48,781 bases of DNA, taken from contig JAIDEM010000111.1 in NCBI GenBank assembly GCA_029054825.1, positions 1 through 48,781 of the forward strand, given 5' to 3'. The translations under genes and the position numbers were made by a program. Below, in pieces: positions 41,848 to 48,781 of the stretch. The notes beneath the pieces are model-generated. The model ran no database searches. It was given only the letters and a program-made list of their open reading frames with translations, and was not told the origin of the DNA. The first letter of the stretch is position 1. Each line of letters opens with the position of its first letter. The DNA is from Prevotella sp. Its GTDB lineage: Bacteria > Bacteroidota > Bacteroidia > Bacteroidales > Bacteroidaceae.

Positions 41848-43737
41848 CTACTCAAGAGTCCAAAGAGCGTCTGAAGCATCGGAAGGCATACGCCAGTCTC
41901 CTCGTGGCGAAAGCGACACTGAGCCCACCTTCGGACCATCAGGAAGACAGGAGCGCTTGAACTGCTGTCTGAAGAATCTCCGCATGAATATCTTCAACCA
42001 GTGCTTGACGGTCTCATCATCATATTTTCCGCAGAACGCATTATGCGACAGCAGCAGCAGTTTCTCTGGAGAGAATCCGAAACGCAGGAAATGGTACAGG
42101 AAGAAGTCATGCAGTTCATAAGGTCCTACAAGATCTTCCGTCTTCTGCTTTATATTGCCGTTCTCGTCGGCAGGAATGAGTTCCGGGGATATCGGCGTGT
42201 CTATGATATCCATGAGGGTTGCCTTTGCAGATTTGTCCACCTCATAGTCGGCAACATACTTCACGAGATGGCGTATAAGGGTCTTCGGCACAGAGGCATT
42301 GACGCCATACATAGACATGTGGTCTCCGTTGTATGTCGCCCATCCGAGAGCCAGTTCCGAGAGATCGCCAGTACCTATCACTATGCCGTTGACCTGATTG
42401 GCGATATCCATAAGCAACATCGTGCGGTAGCGTGCCTGTGAGTTCTCATAGGTGATATCATGGCAGTCAATATCGTGTCCTATATCTGCAAAATGTTGCT
42501 TCACGGCATCCACAATGCTTATCTCGCGCTGTGTCACGCCAAGACTTGTCATCAGCGACAGAGCATTGTCATGTGTGCGGTCTGTAGTGCCGAAGCCAGG
42601 CATAGTGATTCCGTGTATGCCCTTACGGTCATATCCCAGTTTATCAAATGTACGCACGCACACGAGAAGGGCAAGCGTCGAGTCCAGCCCGCCACTTATT
42701 CCCACAACGACATCTTTACACCTTATATGCGAGAGACGCTGTGCCAAGCCCATCACCTGGATATTGAAAATTTCCTCACAGGATTCTCTCATATCGTCAG
42801 ACTTGGGAATAAACGGATGCGGGTCATACTGGCGCATGAGTTCAAACTTGCGCTTCAGCACATTGTATGCATCGTCATCCGGTTCAAGGGAGATAATCTC
42901 CGCATGTTGCATCTGTGTCCCCTGAGCACGTCCGAATGTAGTATTGGTACGCCGCTCAGTACGCAACCGCTGCACGTCTATCTGTCCTATCACGAGTTGC
43001 GGCTCAAGAGAGAAGCGTTTGGAATGTCCCAACTGTACACCGTTTTCATAGATTATGGCGTTTCCTCCGTACACGACATCCTGCGTGGATTCACCAAAGC
43101 CTGCCGAGCTGTAGACATATCCGCACATCGTGCGTGCACTTTGCTGTGAGAGCAGCGAGAGGAGATACTGATGCTTTCCCGCAAGTTCATCGGAAGCGGA
43201 AAGGTTGAGAATGATGTCCGCCCCTGCCGTTGCGAGACGGCTTGACGGTGGAAGAGCAGCCCAAAGGTCCTCGCATATCTCCACACCGAAAGTCACTCCC
43301 GACGGAAGTCGGAAGAGAAGAGGCTCGGCTGAGACAGCCTCGACAGAGAACCAGCGTTTCTCATAGAACTCGTTATAATTAGGAAGATATGTCTTGTGAA
43401 CATAATGGCGTTCGCCGTTGCATATCACCACGGCAGAGTTCATAAGCCTGTCATCCTGACGATGTGGAGCACCGACAACGAATGTTATCGCTCTGCCGAT
43501 ACTGAAGTCGCAGAGAATATTCAGGGCCTCATCAGAAGCGTCAAGAAGATGTTCGCTACGGAAGAGGTCTTGGCAAGTGTATCCTGTCACAGAGAGTTCT
43601 GGGAACACAAGGAGTTCTACCCCACTCTGCTCAGCCTTCTCCACAAGTCGTTCTATTTCCTCTGTATTATACGCAACATCGGCAACACGCACTGACGGTA
43701 CAGCCGCAGCCAATGTGATGAATCCGTGGTTTGTCAT
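41848..43737 (-). CDS. nadE: Glutamine-dependent NAD+ synthetase
   Basis: Makes NAD+ from deamido-NAD+ using glutamine nitrogen. The 629-aa protein has an N-terminal nitrilase (glutaminase) domain with triad Glu47 (FPELSVTGYTC), Lys115 (HKTYLPNY) and Cys155 (VEICEDLW), then a C-terminal synthetase domain with the P-loop SGGLDS at 348-353. All catalytic residues are present, so ammonia is supplied by channelling from glutamine. It follows array F and is separated from the tRNA cluster by the tRNA promoter. Length is normal for the two-domain bacterial enzyme. Confidence 0.97.
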   Translation of the reverse strand: MTNHGFITLAAAVPSVRVADVAYNTEEIERLVEKAEQSGVELLVFPELSVTGYTCQDLFRSEHLLDASDEALNILCDFSIGRAITFVVGAPHRQDDRLMNSAVVICNGERHYVHKTYLPNYNEFYEKRWFSVEAVSAEPLLFRLPSGVTFGVEICEDLWAALPPSSRLATAGADIILNLSASDELAGKHQYLLSLLSQQSARTMCGYVYSSAGFGESTQDVVYGGNAIIYENGVQLGHSKRFSLEPQLVIGQIDVQRLRTERRTNTTFGRAQGTQMQHAEIISLEPDDDAYNVLKRKFELMRQYDPHPFIPKSDDMRESCEEIFNIQVMGLAQRLSHIRCKDVVVGISGGLDSTLALLVCVRTFDKLGYDRKGIHGITMPGFGTTDRTHDNALSLMTSLGVTQREISIVDAVKQHFADIGHDIDCHDITYENSQARYRTMLLMDIANQVNGIVIGTGDLSELALGWATYNGDHMSMYGVNASVPKTLIRHLVKYVADYEVDKSAKATLMDIIDTPISPELIPADENGNIKQKTEDLVGPYELHDFFLYHFLRFGFSPEKLLLLSHNAFCGKYDDETVKHWLKIFMRRFFRQQFKRSCLPDGPKVGSVSLSPRGDWRMPSDASDALWTLE

Positions 43738-43757
43738 ATTAGTGGTTTTATTTTTTT

Positions 43758-43847
43758 TTACGGTTATAAGGTTGGGTGGTTATGAGGTTTTGGATGATTA
43801 GTTTCCTGTAAGGCAATCAACCATTTCACCGTACAACCGTTTTACCC
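43758..43847. repeat. GT/AC array F between the Smr gene and nadE
   Basis: The left part is CGGTTATAAGGTTGGGTGGT and similar words; the right part is A/C-rich (CAATCAACCATTTCACCG, CAACCGTTTTACCC). Pairing is weaker than in the other arrays, but polarity and word type are the same. Confidence 0.6.
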
Positions 43848-43856
43848 GAATGGCTA

Positions 43857-45002
43857 TCATTTTATGGTCACCTGTGTCGCACCGTATCCGTATTCCTGGA
43901 ACGACGCGTCCTGCCATGTACATGTACGGTATCGGTAACTCAGCTCATGGATTATGGCATGACGGAGCACTCCCTCACCCTTACCATGTATGAATATTAC
44001 TTTCTTTCCCTTTTCATGACGGTGGTTCTTCATCACCTCGCGGAACTTGTCAAGCTGATAGTTGAGGATGTCTGCCGACGACATGCCGCCAGTGCTGTCA
44101 AGCAACTTCTCGGCATGAAGGTCTATGACCTCAGCATCCTCGAGACCGTGACGCACAGGAGCAGTATTCATTGTGCTGAGCTTCTCAAGCTCCTCAGGCT
44201 TGGCATACATCTCCTCTTTTAGGCTGTCCGGATCAAGATTTATCGAGCGTGTGACCTTGTCGTTCTCTACGATGGTATAGAGCAATGCCGGTTCCTCGAA
44301 AAAATCGTTCGGCTTGAACGTATGGAGCTTGTAAAACTTCACAGGGTCTATGCGCATCTGCACACTCAGAGGGTTCTTCAGAGCGAAAGGCTTGTCCTCC
44401 TTATATGCCGTCATCTGTATACATACACGGCTCAGTGAATTCACCTCACGCTGGGAGAACTCCTCAATGAATTCCTTGGTGTTCGGTTCCAGCACACCCT
44501 GTCGGCGCAGATGCCAGTTATTGTTCTCGGCAGATAGGTAGGTGTACTGCAGATAGTAGTTCGAGTCGTTGACAAGATAAGCGTCAAACTGTGTATCTGT
44601 GACTTTCTTGACATCCTCCGGCACAAAGGCAAGATAGGCGCTGAGAAGATTACCACCCTTGCGTTCCTCGACAGGAGCCTTGAACGTGATATCCTTCATG
44701 GACGGGTCATCGTCAGGCATATCCATCATCCCCTCCACATCCTCGTCAAGCCCTTCATTGAGCAGAGCCTTCATGCTACGTCCGTCCGACTGTATCTGTT
44801 GACGGCGTTCCATGCTCTGCATGGCCTTCACCATATTGCCTGTAGAATAGCTGTCAGCCGATGATTCCACGACGACTTCATTTATAGGAGTAGGTATCTG
44901 GAAACCATCCTCGTCCTCTACATATACTATATTTCCCTTGATGGCAGCAACCTTTCCGCCACCTTTGTCAAAGAGAAAACTTACTTTGTCACCTATTTTC
45001 AT
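43857..45002 (-). CDS. DUF2027 / Smr-domain protein
   Basis: A 381-aa cytoplasmic protein with an N-terminal DUF2027-like region (MKIGDKVSFLFDKGGGKVAA, then INEVVVE). The C-terminal Smr domain (residues about 295-381) has IDLHAEKLL, where Ala replaces the usual Gly of LDLHG, and HGKGEGVLRHAI. Smr domains are often nucleases acting on stalled or branched nucleic acid. The middle has a beta-rich domain of unknown role. It starts 23 bases after queA, so it is in the PAP2-queA-Smr operon. Activity is uncertain. Confidence 0.88.
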   Translation of the reverse strand: MKIGDKVSFLFDKGGGKVAAIKGNIVYVEDEDGFQIPTPINEVVVESSADSYSTGNMVKAMQSMERRQQIQSDGRSMKALLNEGLDEDVEGMMDMPDDDPSMKDITFKAPVEERKGGNLLSAYLAFVPEDVKKVTDTQFDAYLVNDSNYYLQYTYLSAENNNWHLRRQGVLEPNTKEFIEEFSQREVNSLSRVCIQMTAYKEDKPFALKNPLSVQMRIDPVKFYKLHTFKPNDFFEEPALLYTIVENDKVTRSINLDPDSLKEEMYAKPEELEKLSTMNTAPVRHGLEDAEVIDLHAEKLLDSTGGMSSADILNYQLDKFREVMKNHRHEKGKKVIFIHGKGEGVLRHAIIHELSYRYRTCTWQDASFQEYGYGATQVTIK

Positions 45003-45025
45003 TATGTTTTTCTTTTTATCTAATG

Positions 45026-46267
45026 TTATTCTCCGTCAGGAATAAGCAGAGACGAGTCGCCATAGCTCAGGAAACGGAAATCATTGTCCAAGGCGTAGTC
45101 GTACATCCTGTGCCAGTCATCCCCGACAAGGGCAGAGACAAGGAGCAGCAGTGTCGACTGCGGCTGGTGGAAGTTTGTCACAAGGCGCGAGACGATATGG
45201 TATCTGTAACCTGGCGCGATGATTATCTGCGTAGAAGCATTGAGCACTTCAAGACTATTTTCCACAAGATAGTTGCGGATGGCCATGAGAGACGCCTCCG
45301 CACTGACCTCCGCTTTTTCTTCCGAAACCTCATAAGGTTCCCATTGTCTGACATGCAAGTCTGTATCCGTGACACAGTCTTGATGCTCCAATATATGGCA
45401 TCCTATATAATACAGGCTCTCCAAAGTGCGCACGGACGTCGTGCCCACAGCTATCGCGCGGCAACCGTGTGCAAGAAGCCTGTCTATGGTATGAAGGCGT
45501 ACGGAGACATATTCGGTATGCATATCATGTCCACTGATAAGTTCAGACTTCACAGGGCGGAACGTACCGGCACCGACATGCAACGTAAGTTCCTCGCGCT
45601 CTATGCCGTGACGGTCTATATCGGCAAGGACACTGTCCGTAAAATGAAGTCCGGCAGTAGGAGCCGCGACACTGCCCTTTATCTTAGAGTAGACCGTCTG
45701 GTATGTCGTGAGGTCACTCTCCTGCGTATCACGGTTGAGGTAAGGCGGTATCGGCAGTTCTCCTGCAGCGTCTATGACATCGGCAAAAGAGACGTCTCCG
45801 TCCCAGCGGAGTCTCACCACCTGACTTGTGCCTTGTGTTCCAATATGCTCTGCCGAGAGCGTTGTCTCCTCCCCTTTCACGAGAAATGTGCGGCAAAGTG
45901 CACCGTCTTTCCACTTCTTCATGTTGCCTATAAGACACAACCACTCACACTCTCCCTGCACTTGAAACATCCGTTCGTAGTCGGCAGGGACATGGGGCTC
46001 AAGGAGAAACACCTCAATCAGTGCTCCCGTAGACTTGCGGAAGTGAAGGCGTGCGCGTATGACACGTGTATTATTGAAAACCATCAGTGCACCCTCCGGC
46101 AAAAGTTCCGGGAGACGGTGAAAATGCGTATGACTTATCTCCCCGCGGTTGTAGACCAGCAGTTTGCTGTGATCACGCTTTTCAAGCGGGAATTTCGCTA
46201 TCCTCTCGTCAGGGAGCGGATAGTCATAGTCTGATATCTTTATGTTTCTTGGGTCGTTGTTCATCAT
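45026..46267 (-). CDS. queA: S-adenosylmethionine:tRNA ribosyltransferase-isomerase
   Basis: Transfers and isomerises the ribosyl moiety of SAM onto 7-aminomethyl-7-deazaguanine in tRNA, making epoxyqueuosine. The 413-aa protein has the family signatures PEGALMVFNNTRVIRARL near 60-77, APTAGLHFTD near 208-217, and HVGAGTFRPVK. Somewhat longer than the roughly 350 aa of the E. coli enzyme. The start overlaps the PAP2 stop (ATGATG); Met1 (46267) and Met2 (46264) are both possible. The Smr gene follows. Confidence 0.96.
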   Translation of the reverse strand: MMNNDPRNIKISDYDYPLPDERIAKFPLEKRDHSKLLVYNRGEISHTHFHRLPELLPEGALMVFNNTRVIRARLHFRKSTGALIEVFLLEPHVPADYERMFQVQGECEWLCLIGNMKKWKDGALCRTFLVKGEETTLSAEHIGTQGTSQVVRLRWDGDVSFADVIDAAGELPIPPYLNRDTQESDLTTYQTVYSKIKGSVAAPTAGLHFTDSVLADIDRHGIEREELTLHVGAGTFRPVKSELISGHDMHTEYVSVRLHTIDRLLAHGCRAIAVGTTSVRTLESLYYIGCHILEHQDCVTDTDLHVRQWEPYEVSEEKAEVSAEASLMAIRNYLVENSLEVLNASTQIIIAPGYRYHIVSRLVTNFHQPQSTLLLLVSALVGDDWHRMYDYALDNDFRFLSYGDSSLLIPDGE

Positions 46268-46959
46268 GCAAGAATAAGTGCCCTGAATATCGCATATAGC
46301 GAGATGAGCAGTAATACATTGACTACAAGGTTGATGTCAGCGAGCGCGTAGCCTGTCCTCGTGTATTGTGAGGAGATGAAATGCAACCTGTCTGTCACCT
46401 TGAAGTAGAAATACCTGTAGCCGTAATACACGCCAGAGCCTACCGTTACGCCCCACAGCAGCCCCACGGCGATGTCCGAAGGATAGTGCATGCCGAGATA
46501 TATCCTCGTCCAGCAGTTCACCAGTGACCACACCACCATACCCACTGTAAGCCGCCAGTTTCTCATCAGCAGGGAGAAGAAAACGCAGAGCGACATCGTA
46601 TTTGACGCATGTGCAGAGAAGAAACTGTAGTTCTTGTTCGCCACTCCTGGCACGATATCCAGCAGAGGACGCACATCTGGGTCATTGAGAGGGCGCAGAC
46701 GCATGGCCATAGGCTTTATTATGCCGTCGGCCATACCGTCGGCAAGGAGTATACAGACACCTGTCGCCAGCACAGCAAGGAGTATCTGCATCATCGTCTC
46801 GTTGTTCTTCACGACTACGAAAAACAGCGTCAGATAGAACGGAATCCATGTCAATCCCGATGTCAGCGTGAGCGTCAGCTCGTCGAAGAACAACGAATGT
46901 TTTCCCGACAGTAGCGGCATCCACCACAGGTCTATTTGTGTTATTGTTGAGAAATCCAA
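46264..46959 (-). CDS. PAP2-superfamily membrane phosphatase
   Basis: Membrane lipid or polyprenyl-phosphate phosphatase (231 aa) with about five to six membrane helices. The PAP2 motifs are present: KPMAMRLRP (motif 1), SFFSAHASN (motif 2, Ser-x-His), and RIYLGMHYPSDIAVG (motif 3, with the Arg, His and Asp). The substrate could be undecaprenyl pyrophosphate, phosphatidylglycerol phosphate or lipid A; the sequence does not decide. The stop overlaps the queA start. Confidence 0.9.
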   Translation of the reverse strand: MDFSTITQIDLWWMPLLSGKHSLFFDELTLTLTSGLTWIPFYLTLFFVVVKNNETMMQILLAVLATGVCILLADGMADGIIKPMAMRLRPLNDPDVRPLLDIVPGVANKNYSFFSAHASNTMSLCVFFSLLMRNWRLTVGMVVWSLVNCWTRIYLGMHYPSDIAVGLLWGVTVGSGVYYGYRYFYFKVTDRLHFISSQYTRTGYALADINLVVNVLLLISLYAIFRALILA

Positions 46960-47058
46960 AGTCTGATTTATTCTGATATGTCTTTTTAGATATGCTCACA
47001 TCACCGCTGGCAACTTCCTAACATTAAGGACGGAGCCTATGCAACAGACGGACGCATG

Positions 47059-47685
47059 TCACGCCATAGGGAGATATACAATATATTTTTCCTTGAACCA
47101 TTCTTCCTCAAACCATGTCGACAGTTCCGTCTTCTCCGCTACACGGCGAAAAGGCTGTATCTCCCCATCGAGGTTGCCACCTTTCAAGACAAAGACACCG
47201 TTGGGCATGGAGTTGCGCTGCTGACGAGCGATGTTCTTGCGGACAATCTTCACCAAATCGGGAAGAGGCATCACAGCACGCGAGACAACGAAATCATACT
47301 GTCCTTTCTCCTCCTCGCCGCGGATATGGCAGGCATCAAGATTCTCCAGCCCTATGGCATCGGCAATCTCCTGCGCCACACGCACCTTCTTGCCCGTACC
47401 GTCAATAAGGCGGAACTGCGTCTCTGGAAACATTATTGCTAATGGCACTCCAGGGAAGCCGCCTCCGCAACCGAAGTCCAGCACCTTCGTACCTGAACGG
47501 AAACGCAGGGCCTTGGCTATGGCAAGGGAGTGGAGGACATGGTGCTCATAGAGATTGTCTATGTCCTTGCGCGAGATGACGTTTATCTTTGAGTTCCAGT
47601 CGTGATAAAGAGCGTCAAGCATGGCAAACTGCTCTTTCTGCTTCTCCGTCAGATCCGGGAAATAGCGTAGTATCTGTTCCATCAT
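47059..47685 (-). CDS. rsmG: 16S rRNA (guanine(527)-N7)-methyltransferase RsmG
   Basis: Methylates G527 of 16S rRNA using SAM. The 208-aa protein has the Rossmann SAM site VLDFGCGGGFPGVPL near 68-82, NVISRKDI near 35-42, and SRAVMPLPDLV near 134-144. Length is normal. Met1 (47685) and Met2 (47682) are both possible. It has a full-consensus promoter at 47702-47733, divergent from the YhcH-like gene. The PAP2 gene lies about 100 bases downstream on the same strand. Confidence 0.95.
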   Translation of the reverse strand: MMEQILRYFPDLTEKQKEQFAMLDALYHDWNSKINVISRKDIDNLYEHHVLHSLAIAKALRFRSGTKVLDFGCGGGFPGVPLAIMFPETQFRLIDGTGKKVRVAQEIADAIGLENLDACHIRGEEEKGQYDFVVSRAVMPLPDLVKIVRKNIARQQRNSMPNGVFVLKGGNLDGEIQPFRRVAEKTELSTWFEEEWFKEKYIVYLPMA

Positions 47686-47701
47686 TCAATATTTATTTCT
47701 G

Positions 47702-47733
47702 CAAAAGTACCTATTTTATTTTTAATAACCAAA
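47702..47733 (-). promoter_or_regulatory. Promoter of rsmG
   Basis: Minus strand TTTG (47730-47733), 20 bases, TACTTTTG (47702-47709): full consensus. The start site is near the ATG, giving a very short leader. Confidence 0.72.
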
Positions 47734-47742
47734 AAAAATAAT

Positions 47743-47750
47743 TAAATTTG
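47743..47750 (+). promoter_or_regulatory. -7 box of the YhcH-like gene
   Basis: TAAATTTG, full -7 consensus; the -33 region is T-rich but has no TTTG at 19-21 bases. It is back-to-back with the rsmG promoter. The leader of about 100 bases contains array G. Confidence 0.5.
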
Positions 47751-47768
47751 CAGATGAAACAATAAATT

Positions 47769-47858
47769 ACGGTTATGTACAGTTCGGATGTTATAAGGTT
47801 GATTGCCTCACCTATAACCTAAAACCAATAACCGTATAACCGTATCCAACCATCAACC
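47769..47858. repeat. GT/AC array G in the leader of the YhcH-like gene
   Basis: Left: ACGGTTATGTACAGTT and GTTATAAGGTTG words. Right: CCTATAACCTAAAACCAATA, ACCGTATAACCGTAT and CCAACCATCAACCA, ending at the ATG at 47860. Imperfect inverted pairing. Same polarity as the other arrays. Confidence 0.75.
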
Positions 47859-47859
47859 A

Positions 47860-48489
47860 ATGAAAAAGACAATCCTTTCACTCATCGCCCTCGCAGCCGT
47901 CACGGCAGCCGGCGCACAAGAAATCTACACAGCTCAGTTTTCCGACTCCGCCCTTGTCCGCAAGGCACAGGCATGGGCAGAATCGGGACAGTGGAAGAAC
48001 GGTTTCACAAAGGCAGAGCCCGACAAGAGCGTGAACCTCACCGACTTCTACATCCAGTACAACAGGGAGCCCGAGACATGGAAAGCACTCTTCAGCTGGC
48101 TCGAAAAGACAGATCTGCTCGCCATCCCTGCCGGCAAACACCTCATAGAAGGCACGGACCTCATCGTAAGTGTCGAGGATAGCGAGAACAGCGCACTCGA
48201 GAAGCGCAAGACAGAGAGCCACAAGTATAACTGCGACTTCATGTTCGTGGTGAAGGGCACGGAGGGCTTCCGCCTTCTTGATCACAACTCGTCTACCCTA
48301 AAGACAAAATACACATACGATGTCGTGCGCTACGACTACGACCCGGCTAAGGCAAAGACCATAGAGTCGACACCAGGACGCTTCCTCATCATGTTCCCCG
48401 AAGACTGGCACATAGCAAAGGTGAAGACATCCAAGCCCGACCAGAAAATCCGCGTCATCGTCGTCAAGATGCCGTACAAATACAGATAA
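47860..48489 (+). CDS. Exported YhcH/YjgK/YiaL-family protein
   Basis: A 209-aa protein with an N-terminal signal peptide (MKKTILSLIALAAVTAAGA, then QEIYTAQ), followed by a YhcH/YjgK/YiaL (DUF386) cupin-like domain. HKYNCDFMFVVKGTEGFRLL resembles the conserved metal-binding region, and FLIMFPEDWHIAKV followed by IRVIVVKMPYK matches the C-terminal part. Family members act in sialic acid or sugar catabolism, usually in the cytoplasm, so export is notable. Single-gene unit with its own promoter and array G in its leader. Ligand unknown. Confidence 0.85.
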   Translation: MKKTILSLIALAAVTAAGAQEIYTAQFSDSALVRKAQAWAESGQWKNGFTKAEPDKSVNLTDFYIQYNREPETWKALFSWLEKTDLLAIPAGKHLIEGTDLIVSVEDSENSALEKRKTESHKYNCDFMFVVKGTEGFRLLDHNSSTLKTKYTYDVVRYDYDPAKAKTIESTPGRFLIMFPEDWHIAKVKTSKPDQKIRVIVVKMPYKYR

Positions 48490-48531
48490 ACAAGTATTAC
48501 CCGCTTCCTCACCTATTAACACGCACATAAA

Positions 48532-48598
48532 AAGCAGGCAGTCAAACCCGATGAGTATTACATAATCAGCGATATGCATCAGGTTTTACTGCCTGCTT
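48532..48598. terminator. Long hairpin between the YhcH-like gene and the right-edge gene, bidirectional terminator
   Basis: AAGCAGGCAGTCAAACCCGA (48532 on) pairs with the region ending TTTTACTGCCTGCTT (48577-48598), about 20 pairs with small changes. On the minus strand the stem is followed by a T-run (CTTTTTATG), so it serves best for the right-edge gene, and possibly both. Confidence 0.7.
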
Positions 48599-48623
48599 GT
48601 ATTATTATAGTAAGCGAACAAAT

Positions 48624-48781
48624 TTATATCCGTTCAAAGATTCCTTCATCTTCTTCTGACAATATTCCCTTGTGGTGAATATCCGTGTCGCTTGTCAGTA
48701 TCTGGTCATCGGAAAGCTCCATCACGGTCTTCAACGGCACGACTATGTTGTCCACTGCCGTGATGTGGATACGCTTCAGTT
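48624..48781 (-). CDS. C-terminus of an unrecognised gene, cut by the right edge
   Basis: The minus frame is open from the right edge to a TAA at 48624-48626, about 52 residues. It contains LKRIHITAVDNIVVPLKTVM and ends GILSEEDEGIFERI. It is followed by the terminator-like hairpin, which supports a real gene end. The family is not recognised from this fragment, and no function is proposed. Confidence 0.55.
   Translation of the reverse strand, partial: LKRIHITAVDNIVVPLKTVMELSDDQILTSDTDIHHKGILSEEDEGIFERI

Noticed and set aside
45023..46234. Long plus-strand frame (403 aa) opposite queA
   Set aside because: It is antisense to a clear queA gene in a high-GC region, with basic low-complexity composition and no family features.

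Overview
The window is a stretch of Bacteroidales chromosome, most likely Prevotellaceae. The evidence is the Bacteroidetes promoter pattern (TTTG, 19-20 bases, TAnnTTTG) seen repeatedly, start codons with A-rich leaders instead of Shine-Dalgarno sites, a TonB receptor with a carboxypeptidase-like N-terminal domain, DUF4876/DUF6850-type proteins, methylmalonyl-CoA mutase subunits, a membrane pyrophosphatase and a GTPase-defective EF-G paralogue. Nearly all genes are on the minus strand; only valS and a YhcH-like gene are on the plus strand.

Layout: (1) 1-4663, the effector end of a type I-C CRISPR-Cas operon read cas3, cas5c, cas8c. It runs off the left edge, no CRISPR array is in the window, and cas8c holds a good internal Cas11c start. 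(2) 4826-13182, housekeeping genes: thiL, lpxK, sppA, mutB and mutA. (3) 13566-16271, valS on the plus strand. (4) 16962-29124, a seven-gene envelope locus: TonB receptor, DUF4876-type lipoprotein, DUF6850-type barrel, a secreted calycin/GLUG-like protein, an M16 peptidase and two FMN-binding proteins, one with an Fe-S type membrane domain. (5) 29927-35271: ansA, an ECF sigma factor with a membrane partner, a stand-alone MetH-activation-domain protein, hemW and a cyclophilin with an insertion. (6) 35362-41847: membrane pyrophosphatase, EF-G2, a LysM glucosaminidase and three tRNA genes. (7) 41848-48781: nadE, a DUF2027/Smr protein, queA, a PAP2 phosphatase, rsmG, a secreted YhcH-like protein and one cut-off gene.

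The most unusual material is between the genes. The seven-gene envelope locus is bracketed by two direct copies of a compound repeat. Each copy has a diverged segment of about 140 bases followed, roughly 200-350 bases later, by an array of four AAAGGTnACCTTT-like palindromes with an exact 22-base period. Separately, seven intergenic spots carry inverted arrays built from short GGTT-containing words. The word differs from place to place but matches between the two arms of one place, and the 5' arm is always G/T-rich. Some of these arrays touch start codons, and one has run into the 3' end of a gene.

Working picture: a normal core chromosome carrying a CRISPR module and a possible cassette for receptor-mediated uptake coupled to extracytoplasmic flavin redox chemistry. 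All functions are read from sequence and family memory; no database search was run.
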